Source of the DNA: Isoetes taiwanensis
Taxonomy: Eukaryota > Streptophyta > Lycopodiopsida > Isoetales > Isoetaceae
NCBI GenBank assembly: GCA_021234155.1
Contig: JAJEKV010000300.1
Location: 250,001 to 314,000, forward strand
Reading direction: 5' to 3'
Length of the DNA stretch: 64,000 bases
In this document: positions 1 through 12,639 of the stretch, piece after piece
Numbering within the stretch: position 1 is the stretch's first letter
Layout: each line of letters begins with the position of its first letter
The notes under the pieces: generated by a model
Databases searched by the model: none
What the model was told of the DNA's origin: nothing
The model's input: only the letters and a program-made list of their open reading frames with translations
Position numbers and translations under genes: made by a program

Positions 1-3000
1 TTTAGGCTCTTTAGTTTTTTGGTGCCTCAGACCTTCACAATATTTGGGCTTTATAAAAGAGTCCCCTTCACCTTTAAGCGTACAAAATTACATAGTTTCC
101 CCATGTTGACCAGGTGCCAAAAACTCGGTCAACAACAATGGCTTTAAGATACTTCAGTTATTACTTTCTTTTCAACCGAACTTGAAATCCACATTAGAAT
201 ACATTTTGTTTTTTTTTTTTTTTTTTTTCAGGTTTTGGAACGTAAAAAGTCTAGGCTAAATATGCCAAAAGACGATACATAGATGTGCCGAGAATATCCT
301 AAAAGACACCCAGATCGATCCTCTAATTCACAAATTGCCCCTTAATAGAGGCAACCCAAGAAAGTGTGTGTGAAAACATCCATTAGAAGTATATGTAATG
401 CATACAACTTCACCAGGAACATTTTTCCTGCTCCGACAGTCAGCCATTTATAAATTACCATCATCAAATGTGGTCCACACGTAAAATATGGTCAGATTTC
501 TTCATATTAAAGCAACAATGTATATGCAATAGAGAGCCGAAAAGGTATTTAGGTTCCATCTACAATATTCTTTCCAAGAGAAGATCCCAAGTCTATATTT
601 TCTTCTCTCAAAATCATACAATAGATATGGCAGTGTTGAGAACTGAGCCTACATTTCTTGAAATAAGAGGGCTTTAATTAAGAGAATCTTCATAAGAATG
701 ACGACAAAGAACTCATATATGACATCAACCCTTCAAATTTTCTTGATCAACGAAAAGCCCATGGGATTAGAATGTTCTTGCGGAGAACAAGAAAATTTGT
801 AAACATTTATTCACACTAATTACAAACATAAGCTCCCAAATTTCAAAAAAAAGAGCGCCTAACTAGTCAACAAAGAATATTTCAAATGCTTAGAATGAGA
901 CAAATACGAGATCTTTAAAAAGCATCAACAAGGGAGCGTACCTGGAAGACATTGAAGTTCATCATATGAAGTTGTCGTTCCTTTGATTGGATAATGATAG
1001 TGCATAATCTTTATGTATATTTGTCTAATATAATATAATTTCTCACATGTTGGAAGTTTGAATAGCAATATCATGTTACAAATGGTCAATTATGCATAAT
1101 TCTCCAACATTCTTAGTGGCACATGCAACAATAGATGTACAATGGAGTCTTTTACATGTATTGGTTAGAGTGGCAAGTTGGGTGCCAGGTTGAGGAAGGC
1201 ATAAATGTAGTGAGCATAGAGATGGATGTCCATTTACATTTGGTAACCAAATCTAGTTCATCTATTTGGGTGCACCATCCGTTGGACTTGTCTTTCTTTT
1301 TACAATAAATAAGACGCGGCCCATACTTCCATATCTCTTTCTCCAACTCCTAATAAGGAGCAGAGAGGAGAAGCCTGGGCTCTGCAGCTTTTTAAGTGTT
1401 GAAAAGTCAAGTTTGACCCAAAACCTAGAATATATACTTGGGGATCTCAACAAATAAACAAAAGCATTGGGACCCATTGTGTTAAAATAGATAGATAATG
1501 ATTGTACAAAAGCCCATACTCAATCATCCTGGAGGATATAAATCACTAAACAACAAGGGAAACAACATAAACTAAAGACTAGAAAAGGCCATAGAAACGA
1601 GGGGGGTTTGAGAACGGTAGCCTATTATTGGTATTCTCTACAAGCATTGTATAAAATGAAGGAAAGAGAAAAAATCGATAAGTTCCCTTTTCTTTGGAGG
1701 AAGGGAGGGAGTTGTCAATTTACATCGCCATAAAAGCCATTGAATGTTGTGAAATCATAGCCCAGGATTTCGGCCAGAGATCTCTAAAATTGATCCTTGG
1801 AAAGATGTCACTGTCCCGAATCGCAGCTAAATCTGGCTGCCAGCCAACTATGGCAACATCAGACAAGCGAGTCGCCGTCCTGGGCAAGGACATGAAAGCA
1901 ACGACCAACTGCTCCTACATTTGGAGTGGTAGCCAAATTTGTCCGGCTCCTCCAGGCTTATTGGAAATAAAGGTCTAGCTTTACCCTTTCTGCCAGAACT
2001 AGTTTGTTTCTGTTGCGATCGCCGGGAACATAAACCGGCGGGATGCTGCCACCCCACGCGTAACGCCGGAAGAGCAGCCGTCGGTAGCCGGGAAGCTTCG
2101 GTCGGTCCAAGGGCGCCGGAAAACTGGCCAAGTACGAGAGGTGGAGCAGAGATGGCAGAGGAGAGAGATGTGACCGTCGCCGTCGGTTAAACTTAAAGCG
2201 TTGAATTGAATTTGAAGCTCATTTTTGCAATGCAAAAACGTTGATTGATCCACACAGAATGTATGTGTTAGTTTGTGTGTGTGTGTACCTTTCTTTCCCA
2301 CAGTCGAATTATTGAAATGCATGCTCCTGTTGCACGTCGCCTTCCTTCCGCCGCTGCAGCACAAGGTAAGTAACGGATGAGCATAGGTACAAATCGTCTT
2401 GGCAAATGTACCAAAAAAACCAAGCATTTCGTGAACACTTTTTTAACCCTCTGACTCTCCATCTATTCCCATAGCATTTTGGTACACCTAGAATCGAAGA
2501 TCGAGCCCCTCGGTGTCGCATATTAAGACACTTTCGCATTCTTTACTCTAACTCAAAACCCCTGCTCTCCTGCTTGCCTCTGCTAGAAAGAAGATAATGC
2601 AACAAGCATGTGTTGGCATATTTGTGGATTATATCTGAGATGGCGCTCGCACATGTTGCATTTAATCATTTAATGTGTTTCGGGGCATTCTTGTTTGTCT
2701 GAAAGCGGAACAAAGATTTGTAACGCAGGGACTAAAATAGTGTTGCTTCTTGCTTGTCCTTTGATGATCCGTCCGGCTATGGCTGGGCTAAAGGTACATC
2801 ACTTCTAACAAAAAATGTGCCTCTTGACAACGTGATGGCTGGGGTGCTGGAGGACTTGATCGTCCATTTCCGTTCTGTACAGATAATAATATTGATGCTT
2901 CAGCATTGGATCGGATGTGTTAGAGGGCACACGTTTTATATGCCAAAGCCATGAAGCTTACGCTTAGACGAGAATTAGAATATGGTGGTCCCTCCATGAT

Positions 3001-3094
3001 GAAATGATAGAAAAAAATGTGGCGGCTTACGGTTTCAAGAGTTGTATGTCGGAATGACATGATCGGGGAAACAAGTCCAATGCCTTGCAAAGAA
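1..3094. other. Gene-poor flank upstream of the ERECTA-like gene
   Basis: No convincing gene is visible on either strand. The stretch is AT-rich with a run of 20 T at 209-228, and has a GC-richer island at about 1,990-2,200 followed by a short GT microsatellite near 2,270-2,286. Open frames in the island (for example the - strand frame at 1,999-2,427) show no domain and no splice context. The last kilobase presumably holds the promoter and 5' leader of the kinase gene that starts at 3,095, but I cannot place a TATA box or a transcription start with confidence. Confidence 0.5.
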
Positions 3095-3436
3095 ATGCTT
3101 TTGCTTTTCTTTTCCATATTCGTGGGTCTTTCGGCGGTTTCTGCTCTCAACAGCGATGGTAACTTATTTTGTCTTTCTTTTCCATTTTGGTTTATCCTGA
3201 TTGGATCAAAGTGTTCAAAGGATGCATCTTGATTTGAACTGAAAAGAATAACTAGAAATTATAGCCGACAATAGTAACACATTACGACCTGATATTTCCC
3301 CAAGAAAAATTATCCTTTGAAGGCTTTATAAATTAAAATGCCACAAGATAATTTTTTGTACATCTTTATTATGTTTACAAAAGAGACTGCATTCGAATTT
3401 GTTCTTGTTTCTGAAGTCACGTCCTCCTCTTTGCAG

Positions 3437-6400
3437 GGGAAGTACTGTTGGAGATTAAAAAGTCTTTCGGGAACGGGGACAACACTCTGTACGACTGGGG
3501 TGGCACAGTAGACGAACCATGTCTTTGGAGGGGAGTTACATGTGATAATGTTACCCTGGAAGTTATTGGACTGTAAGCAAAGTCTGCCTTGTTAGTCTAA
3601 TTTGGTTTCTGATCATGGTTTAAAGTCTATACATATTTTTGTAGGAATCTTACGCAGCTAAGTCTGGATGGGGAGATATCACCAGCTTTTGGAAAGCTGA
3701 AAAGTTTAAGATTTTTGTAAGTATAAAACTTGTTGCAAGACTTTCTACCAACTGTTTAAGCACATTACTAAGCCACGATATCGATGGGATTAGGGACCTT
3801 AGGGAAAATGGTCTTACGGGACAGATACCAGACGAGATTGGAGATTGTGCCAGCCTGAGAGTTATGTAAGTAATTTTCTGTATATCCCCCCCGCCTTTTG
3901 TTCCCTGTTAACTGTTTGGGTTAAGGATATAGGAAACCATTTTTGTTTAATTTCTTTTGATATTCATATCATGTGACATATCGGAATTTGCAGAGATCTT
4001 TCTTTCAACTCCTTGAGCGGCGATGTTCCATTTTCCATTTCTCAGCTTAAACAGCTTGAGATCTTGTATGTCTGTGCTCTGTAAATGCTTTATTGGTTTA
4101 CACTCATTTCTGATTAGTGTTATTAGACAAATGCTAACTTGATTGATTATGACTCTCAGAACTTTGAAAAACAATCAGCTAACGGGCCCTATTCCTTCAA
4201 CATTATCTCAGCTTCCAAACCTGAAAACACTGTAAGCAGGCTGTTTTTTGTCTAACCTTCAAATTGACTTTCTCATGGTTTATGTGGAAAATGTTGTGCA
4301 CTTGGACATTCAGGGACTTGGCGCAGAACCAGTTAAATGGAGAGATACCAACTTTACTTTACTGGAGCGAAGTTCTACAATACTTGTATGACATAGCACA
4401 CTTTGTGACTCAAGGTGACACATAACTTTATCGTCTCCTGACAATACTATTCTATGTATCAGAGGACTCTTGGGACAATCATCTTACTGAACACTCTCCC
4501 CGACATGTGTCGGCTTACTGGTCTTTGGTACTTGTAAGTTTTATGTCACAACTTCATGGTTTCAATACATACTGCTTGCTAATAACCAGCATCCATTCAT
4601 TCATTGCAGTGACATAAGAAGCAATAATATTTCTGGTCCAATACCAGAAACTATTGGCAATTGCACAAGCTTTGAGATCCTGTAAGAACCCAAAGCATGG
4701 CCATTACATGCATATATAGCTAGGATATTTGAATCTGATCATGTGTGAGGATCCTTTAACCATGTGTGTTATTGGACTGGATTTGCAGGGATCTTTCCTA
4801 TAACCAGTTAAGTGGAGAGATTCCCTTTAATATCGGCTTTCTGCAAGTGGCAACTTTGTAAGTTTTTCACCAGTTCAGGGCTTATTACCTTTTTCTATAG
4901 AGGGCCTTTGATTAACTCTTTTCACAGGTCCTTGCAAGGAAATAATCTTACTGGAAGGATTCCAGAAGTGATTGGGCTTATGCAGGCCTTAGCTGTCCTG
5001 TAAGTTGTCTTGATAACGCAATGATTCGTTGTTTAGCGTAAGATGACTTTGGACTACCATCTGACACATTGAAGATAATAAATGTTTATTTGCCTCAGAG
5101 ATCTCAGCAATAACAGACTCGAAGGTTCTATTCCAGCTATCCTTGGAAACCTCTCATTTACTGGAAAACTGTACGGTTCAGAGATTCCTTTTCCATGCAT
5201 AAAAGATCTTTATTGTGTCTGACATGCAAATTTATACAGATATCTCCATCGTAACATGCTTAGCGGACCAATTCCACCTGAACTTGGAAATATGACAAGG
5301 CTCTGTTATTTGTAAGCTCAATTTTCCAAAGTTGTAAGATACCAGTAGATGCTTGGTTACTGACTGGTTTTCTATCTTGGACAGGCAGTTGAATAACAAT
5401 CACTTAACTGGGCAGATTCCTTCTGAGCTTGGGAACTTAAAAACACTCTTTGAGTTGTGAGTTGCAGTCTTTTGCATTTACTGCGGTCCATGTCTTTTCA
5501 ACATGCCTTTGTGTAATGCTATTGCTATACCTGCAGGGACCTCTCCAACAATTATTTTGCGGTCATATTCCAGAGACTATAAGTCTCTGCTCCTCATTAA
5601 ATTACTTGTAAGTGGTTTGTTCTGTTGGGCCGTGTTTGCAGATATTGTTAGGCTTTTTGTTGTTCTAATGTAGATAACCTTATATTGCAGAAATGTGCAT
5701 GGAAATAATCTTAATGGCAGCATTCCTCCTGAATTACAGAAGCTTGGTCCCCTATCTTATTTGTGAGTACCTTAAAAATGCATCCCGAAGAGCTCCATCT
5801 CTTAAGAAATTTTGTCAATATTGGCGTTAGAGAATTTTCTTATAATATTTATAGACTGGAACAGTGAATCAAAGACAGAGTTGAGCGTTAGAAGATGTTG
5901 CATTGCGTTGGCATGATCATTGTAAGAGAGCTAAGCCTGAAGTTGTAATGCTTTTCAGGAACCTGTCGGCTAATCATCTTTTCGGGAACCATTCCTGCAG
6001 AACTTGGACACATCACAAATCTGGACCAGCTGTATGGCTTGTGGAGTTTGTTTATAATTTATTAAATTTAGATTTACAGTGTTTCCTAATACATCAGTCT
6101 TGCATTTCAGTGATTTATCTGACAACAATCTTACTGGACCAGTTCCAAGTTCAATTGGTGATCTTGAGCACTTATTGAGTTTGTATGAAGGAACCCCTTA
6201 AAAGATTTTGAGTCACAGTACGGTTGCATATGTTATGCTGAACATATTTATTATAAATTCAGGATTCTTCGCAATAACATGTTGACTGGAGGGATTCCCA
6301 CTGAATTTGGAGGGTTGAGGAGCATATACCTTATGTGCGTTTTCTATAATACCTTTTAGGTTCTCAATTCTAGAAATGGAACAGAAACCCATATGCAATT

Positions 6401-6780
6401 ACCAGTGTTTTAGCAATGAGGCAGTTGAGTTAGATATGCGCGATCTCACAACAGAAATGCTTCACGTTTCCAGATATATGATGTATTTGAACTAGTTGCA
6501 TCTTGTCTCCTGGGCTTCTTTCATTTTCTTGACTGCCCCTTTTTTTTTTTTCTGAATAAACACAGAGACGTGTCTAACAACAGGCTGACTGGGAGTATAC
6601 CTGCAGAGCTAGGCCAATTGCAAACACTCAATGCATTGTAAGCCACATAAAGTATTCAGCTTTTGCAGAATTGTGTAATAAACTTTGCCTGCTTTATACT
6701 TCTAGGCTTCTTGAGAATAACAAACTTTAAGTGCCAATACCGCCACAACTTGCGAACTGCTGCTTCAGTCTGATCACATT
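3437..6780 (+). other. ER: ERECTA-like ectodomain: N-cap exon plus LRR exons 2-21
   Basis: Exon borders read from splice sites and the LxxLxLxxNxLxGxIP pattern: 3437-3572 (cap), 3645-3716, 3794-3865, 3994-4065, 4160-4231, 4314-4385, 4463-4533, 4610-4681, 4789-4857, 4928-4999, 5099-5170, 5240-5311, 5385-5456, 5537-5607, 5691-5762, 5959-6031, 6111-6182, 6263-6334, 6566-6637 and 6706-6780. Most are exactly 72 nt, in phase, and carry one repeat, as in ERECTA genes. The exons of 71 or 73 nt (4463, 5537, 5959) are those whose frame breaks. The exon at 4789 is 69 nt, which keeps the frame. Introns are mostly 70-250 nt. Confidence 0.85.
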
Positions 6781-8274
6781 GTAAGCTTCGGCATCCTCCC
6801 ACTTCTTGAAAGTTGCTATATGTATAACTGTAATTTTAAACATATTGTAAAGCTTAAAAGCTTTTGTCTAAAAATCTTGGTGAGATTTATTTCTAGACTC
6901 AATGTAGCATTGTTAAGCTCAGTTCTATTTTTGCAAGCAGGAGATAAGCATTCCCCATTTCGAGAGTTGTTCAATGCGAGCCTAAAAGATGGAGCCTACT
7001 GGTTTTCATGACCTGTTTTGGAAACTAGAACTTGCATGTTTGCACTGTGCAATGTGGATGATTGCATCAACTGACCAGCTTGAACTCAATTTGAGCAAAC
7101 AAGGAAATGAAGCCATGTTGAGCAAGCATTAAGGCATAGGCAAGGAATGCCACAGAAGTGAAGAAGCTTTTCAAGTTACATGTCTGGCATTCTATAAGCA
7201 AGGGGTCATTTCTAAATAAGTTACATGATTACCCAACCAAGGTCTAAAGTAGATCCTGCCATCTTAGGAAGATTCTTTGAAAAGAATTTGCTCCAAACAA
7301 TTGACAAGCGATGGAAACCTCCCGTTGCGAATGTTATTCGAGCCACACTTTCATAGGAAAGGGATATAAATGAAAATCAAGTTTCTTATTTCAATATTGG
7401 TTCCATCACACCAGCAACTCTTATAACTTAAGGGTGCAAAATAATAATCTTTACTTTTCTATAGATTATTATGCCTAGAGAAACTAATTTACATGTAGTT
7501 GAGGATAAGTATTAGTATTACCTGGTCCAGGCTTGCAGATGTACTTCTTGGATGTGGATTAGGGAGAGTGAACGGTCTGGATATATCCTTGAAGGTTCCA
7601 AGTGCATGCTGCTGAAGCTTGAATTTATTTTGACTTGTCTGCCTTCGAATATGGTTATGCTGGTTTTTTAGTTGAGCACTCTATTCGAGCAGACCCAATG
7701 TATACATGTGCATTCATTTCAGTTAAGCAGTGTACACCCAATGGACGAGGATTAGAAGTATAGGATTTGATAGGATGGCAAGGGTGAAATGAATGTTGCC
7801 AGAAGTAAAAGCATGGCAATATTGCCCGATCCAGGACTTGCAGACGTACTTTTTAGATGTGGATTAGGAAGAGTGAGCAGTCTGGATATATCTTTGAAGG
7901 TTCCAACTGCATGATGCTGGAGCTCAATTGACTTGTCTGCCTTGGAATATGGTTATGTGGTTTTAGTTAAGTGTATGCATGTGCATTCTTTTCAGTTAAG
8001 CAGTGTGCATTCAATGAACGAGCATTAGAGGTCTAGGATCGAACACATGATCTATGGGATATATTTAACTCTCAATACCGTCTGTTGTGTCAAATGCTTG
8101 AGATTGTGTTAGCAGTACTGACAGTGGTGATTGATAGGATGGCACGGTCAAATTAATATTGGCAGACATAAATCATACTTCAGACTAGGGAGCTTGAGAT
8201 AAACAGTTTTGAACTTATATAGGCAGTTTATGTATTTAACAAAGCCATTAGCTAACGCTCACTTTTGAAATTCA
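6781..8274 (+). repeat. Enlarged ERECTA intron with an imperfect 305-bp tandem duplication
   Basis: The intron before the last LRR exon is 1.5 kb, about ten times its neighbours. Inside it, a block starting CCTGGTCCAGG at 7,521 recurs at about 7,825 (CCCGATCCAGG). Both copies share the run GATGTGGATTAGG, the run GGATATATC.TTGAAGGTTCCAA and GTTAAGCAGTGT in the same order. Unit 1 is about 7,521-7,824; unit 2, with a small insertion, about 7,825-8,175. No coding sequence is recognisable in either unit. Confidence 0.75.
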
Positions 8275-9987
8275 GGAACCTATCATTTAACAATCTAAGT
8301 GGAGGAATTCCAGCAAACAGTTTGTTTAATAGGTTTCCTGGAGAGAGGTGAACCTGTGAATTCCAATTAAATTTCATGAGACATGCATCTGTATATGCTA
8401 ATGTAGTCATTGCCTATTCAGTTACATTGGAAATCCTGGACTTTGTGGCACCTCAGTACAATCCGTATGCGGTGGATACAGAAGGAGATCACCCGGTATA
8501 CCTTCACAGCTTTGCTGTATTCTTTATATAGATTTTAACTTGCATATTTAAATTTTCTTTACAGAATCCATGGGTGCATCTGCCATTCTGGGAATTTCGA
8601 TTGGATCAATGTGTTTGTTGCTTATATTCATATTCTTAGGCATCAGATGGAATCGTCCCAAGGGTTTTATCAAGACTTCAAAACAAGACTGCACATGGTA
8701 TTTACTGGAACCTAGGTTGTGCTTTTATAGTGTATACTCATCCTCCACTTGCATGCTATTGGTAGGCCCTCCCAGCCTTGTTGGACTTCATATGGACATG
8801 GCTTGTCACACATATGAAGACATTATGAGGATAACAGATAACTTGAATGAACGTTTCCTTGTTGGAAGGGGTGCGTCGAGCACTGTTTACAAGTGTACTC
8901 TTAAGAATGGAAAATCTATTGCTATTAAAAAAGCTTTATAATCACTATACACAGAATATTCACGAGTTTGAGACAGAGCTGGCGACATTGGGGAGTATCA
9001 AGCATCGAAACCTTGTTAGCTTACACGGTTATTCACTCTCTGTCTCTGGGAACTTGCTCTTTTACGATTACATGGAGAATGGAAGCCTATGGGATCTTTT
9101 ACATGGTTAGTATTCATATTGAGTCAATATTCTTTTCCTTATTTCTTTTTGTGGGAAATAATCTAGTGCTTGGCTGGTCTGCTATGCAGGAGCTGTTAGA
9201 AAGTTGAAGCTAGACTGGGATACAAGACTCAAAATTGCAGTAGGAGCAGCTCAGGGGCTTGCATATCTTCATCACGATTGTAGACCACGAATAATCCATC
9301 GAGATATAAAATCGTCAAACATATTGCTGGACGAAAATATGGACGCCCATCTCTCAGACTTTGAATTGCGAGAAGTATATGTTCAGCAAAACCCACACTT
9401 CAACTTACGTCATGGGTACAATAGGCTATATTGATCCTGAATATGCTCGGACATCTCGATTAAATGAAAAATCAGACGTGTACAGTTTTGGGATTGTTCT
9501 TCTGGAGCTTATCACAAGGCACAAAGCTGTGGATGAAGAGAAAAATCTGCATCAATGGGTGAGAATACCTATTTTGATAAATCAAAATTTTCAGAGCTTT
9601 GGGATCCATTTGGCTAACATGTACTCCTGCAGGTGTTGTCAAAAATCAACACAAATACAGTAATGGACGTTGTGGACCCTGAAATCAAAACGTCATGTTC
9701 AGATGTCTCAATCCTTCAGAAAACTATTCGTTTGGCCTTGCTTTGCACGCAAAAGATGCCTTCTCAGAGGCCAACCATGCATGATGTTTCAAATGTACTC
9801 ATCTCTTTTGATCCCTCCTCCTATGCAAAAGAAACCTTCGCCAACACATATGATGCCAAACCTGAATCATAGAAGGTACTTTGATGACTACGCAGAAAGC
9901 AGGCACAAAGATCAGCTCTCTGCAAGTAGCACCACTTCTGGTGGTCATCTATTTGTTAAGTTTGGTGAGGTGATTTCTCAAGGTTGA
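8275..9987 (+). other. ER: ERECTA-like juxtamembrane, transmembrane and kinase exons
   Basis: Exons: 8275-8347 (last LRR), 8422-8495 (IGNPGLCG cap), 8565-8697 (transmembrane segment), 8766-9105 (kinase N-lobe), 9190-9558 (catalytic core), 9633-9987 (C-lobe and tail). Visible landmarks are the glycine loop near 8,868, the lysine of SIAIKK near 8,928, the HRD motif near 9,300, the activation segment [19 protein letters not shown] near 9,393-9,450, and the C-terminal FDDYAES...KFGEVISQG. A run of six A near 8,930 instead of five throws the N-lobe out of frame. DFG reads SDFE because a G is missing, and a second 1-nt loss 30 nt later restores neither frame. The final 38 codons lie one frame away from the preceding part. 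Confidence 0.88.
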
Positions 9988-9999
9988 AGAAAACCTGAA

Positions 10000-11600
10000 G
10001 CAAAAGTACATTGTTCATATCCGTTATATATACTTACTTTGCTTGTTCACTTTCTTTTTGCCTGAAATGTATAATAATAAATTCTTTCATATGATCAAGT
10101 ACTTTGCCTTGTTTGTCCGAACATACCTGATTGCTTAGCATTCTAAAATTTCGTGCGTCAGCTTCTTTCCAAGGCGATGATGACTTATTCTAATAACCCA
10201 AATACGAACCGCCAGGAGTCATCGGAAAGCTCTACGACCTTGACCAAACCTTGGTTATATTGCAAAAATCACGTTACCCGGGGTTGGCCCCAAAATTAGG
10301 GTCCATCTCCATTAGGGTCATCTACCGGAAATACTGTGCCATATGGCACTCCTGGCTCCACGATTTGCTGTTCCCATTGCTTCCGCCGGAACTCAAATTA
10401 GGTGACATGGCACTGCATCCGGTAGAATTTTCAGATGCACCATCACTGCATCTGAAAAACTGAAGTTGCCCTGGAGTTTGTCGTTTAGGGCATATTCAAA
10501 CCGACTTCCAGTTCTCCTACGTATCCTCAAATCTTCTTCTTTCAGGCGTTTGCTGCTCTGTCACCGGAATAAAAAAGGTAAGTTATGCGATTGAAAATGG
10601 AAATGATCTGCATTTGCTCTGCCTGTAATTGCCTACATGGCGCAAGTATCAAACACAGAGTGTGATGCTAATGGGGATCCGCTCTTAGGTTGTAATAAGC
10701 TGCTGACTGCATGGGACTTTGGTTTTAAAGCCAGTAGTACTGACGGATGGGAGGGTTGCCCTCTTTGGCCCATAATATCAGAAGCACTATTATGCTGGGT
10801 TCACATGGACGGACGAAATTGTGAAGGGCTGGCTTAAAAGCTGCTGGAGCTTTGGGTGAGGCAAAAATTTCGCCCCGTTTTGGAAAATCAGCCCGCAAGA
10901 TCCAACTTGCGTAGGCTGACGTAGCGCTAAATTTTTTATCGAGGCTGACTTCGTTAGAAGTCAGGAGAAGGCCTAACGAAGAAAAGTAGGGGCTTCTTTC
11001 TTCTCCATGTGAACCACCCGTGGGTGGCCACATGCAAATCTTCAATAGGGTCCTCCCTCCGTATATGAATCTGATACGAGGGGGATATGAGAGAGGGAAA
11101 GAGCGGCAGGAACAGCTTCGGAAGAGAAGAAAATAGATGATCAGACTAAAATTTTGGGTGCTTCCCTTGTCGGGTTTGTAACGTTGAAAAATGGCCTCCC
11201 ATGTTAACTGGAGGCCTCCACCTCCATTTTTGGGTGAAACTTCATTCGTTGAAACTGGGGAAAGTGACATGTGGCCATCCTTATTGACTCTCGGGTTTGG
11301 AAGCAAAAATAGGGTGATTCTATTTGTCTCAAATAGGCAAGCAGATTTGCAATGCTGCAAGATTAAATTGAGGAATACCTCTTTCCCTAAAGCACTTCGT
11401 AGTCCATTGAGAAGATAATGGAAGGAAAAGATAGATGTTGCTAAATATTGAAAGAAAGTTCTAAAAAAAAAGAGAGAACAAGATTCCCTTTGAATCTCAA
11501 ATTTTAAGAACAATTCTCACTCTTCTCCTTTGACATCATGGGCGAGAAGACAGGGTACATGCACTTGGACCAACCAGTTTTAGACCCAAATATTCAACTA
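10000..11600. other. Intergenic region 3' of ERECTA with a long unassigned open frame
   Basis: The first 100 nt are the likely 3' UTR of the kinase gene (AATAAT near 10,072). From 11,513 back to 10,725 the - strand is open for 262 codons, which is long for this composition. The predicted protein shows no domain, no signal and no biased composition that I recognise, and the + strand across the same span has stops in all frames. A short + frame at 10,637-10,837 is equally unassigned. I treat the - strand frame as a weak hypothetical. Confidence 0.3.
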
Positions 11601-11689
11601 CGATCATATTTTCACATTGCACACCTTACTAGGGACATGACTTGAATGCTTCTATCATGCGAGCCATATCAATAGTAGTGTGGAAGTGC

Positions 11690-12330
11690 GCCAGTTTGTC
11701 CACTATCCCCACGCTATTTGGGTTGTATGTTGATTAACTTGCCTTTCATAGAGTGGGAGAAGCTTGACTCGTTGATTATCATTAGGCAGTTCATATATGC
11801 AGATGATGTGGACCTACTAGCTCACACCGAGCAAGTGTGCAAACAATATTTGGGCGCGGCGCTTTCGCAAGAATATTGGAATGCATATCAACTTGACAAA
11901 GAGTAAGGTACTCTCATATATCGTCTTGAAGGCAACATCATTTCACTTATCAGGGCTAAAACATAGAGATAGTACAAATATTAAATACCTTGGAGTAGAG
12001 TTCACTACCACCACATACTGAGACACCTATAAACAATGAGTAACGACAGGTTGAAAGGCACTCTATGCCATGCTGAACAATTACCACAAAGCACAACTCA
12101 TGATTGGTCTCATCAGGCATGCTTGTTTAGAGTTTTAGAGGAATCAACTCTTTTATATGGAGTGGAAGTATAAGGGTGGTGATATCTCTTGCCACTTGGG
12201 ACGATTTGGAATCCGTGTAGAAAGCCTTTTCATTTCGGGCCCCTCGGATCAATCCACAATTCTGTATCCAATTTCTCTTCCAAGAAACAAGATTCTTGTC
12301 TCTACAACATGCAGCGTTGGAGCAACACAT
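11690..12330 (+). pseudogene. LINE-type reverse transcriptase relic
   Basis: The palm-domain motif FIYADDVDLLA is read at 11,790-11,822. Downstream comes KYLGVEFT near 11,980, the segment that follows the YADD motif in non-LTR RTs, then LLYGVEV near 12,150. Frames are interrupted every 40-60 codons, so only a fragment of the RT and its thumb remains. It differs from the LINE family at 13.5-17.1 kb and 28.5-31.2 kb, suggesting a separate, older insertion. Confidence 0.6.
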
Positions 12331-12639
12331 ACTCTATTGCCAAAAGGTGGTGAACATGGAAGACACCCGACTTCCTACAGGCTGGCCATGGACACACAAC
12401 ATCTTAAAGCCTGTTGAAAGGAGAAACGTGCATGTTGTTTCTCTAGGTGGAATGTTCAGGAGTGTGGATGTGTACAAGTGCAAAATAATGAGGCCGAATT
12501 TAGCCTATACACTGGACAAAGGCCTACAACCTCTTAAAGCCCATTGGAAGAAGAAATGTGCATGTTGAATCTCCAGGTGGAATGTCCAAGAGGAGCAAGG
12601 ATGTATATAGGTGCAGAATGGTGATGATCACATTCATCT

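Larger units (their letters stand above)
3095..9987 (+). pseudogene. ER: ERECTA-family LRR receptor-like kinase, frame-disrupted
   Basis: This is an ERECTA/ERL-type receptor kinase, the plasma-membrane receptor for EPF/EPFL peptides that controls organ growth and stomatal patterning. The ATG at 3,095 starts a hydrophobic signal peptide (MLLLFFSIFVGLSAVSAL). It is followed by an N-terminal cap with CLWRGVTC, about 20 LRRs mostly one per 72-nt exon, a transmembrane segment (8,565-8,697), and a kinase with [19 protein letters not shown] and GYIDPEYA. The family C-terminal tail ends KFGEVISQG at 9,987. About 27 exons with GT-AG borders match ERECTA architecture. Lesions: indels in exons at 4,463-4,533, 5,537-5,607 and 5,959-6,031; TAA at 6,728; one extra A near 8,930; two 1-nt losses in 9,361-9,395, one destroying DFG; and a shift near 9,865. 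Either it is a young pseudogene or the sequence carries uncorrected errors. Family assignment is firm; functional status is not. Confidence 0.93.

Noticed and set aside
1999-2427. A 142-codon - strand frame upstream of ERECTA
   Set aside because: GC-rich island with no domain, no splice context and no conserved composition.
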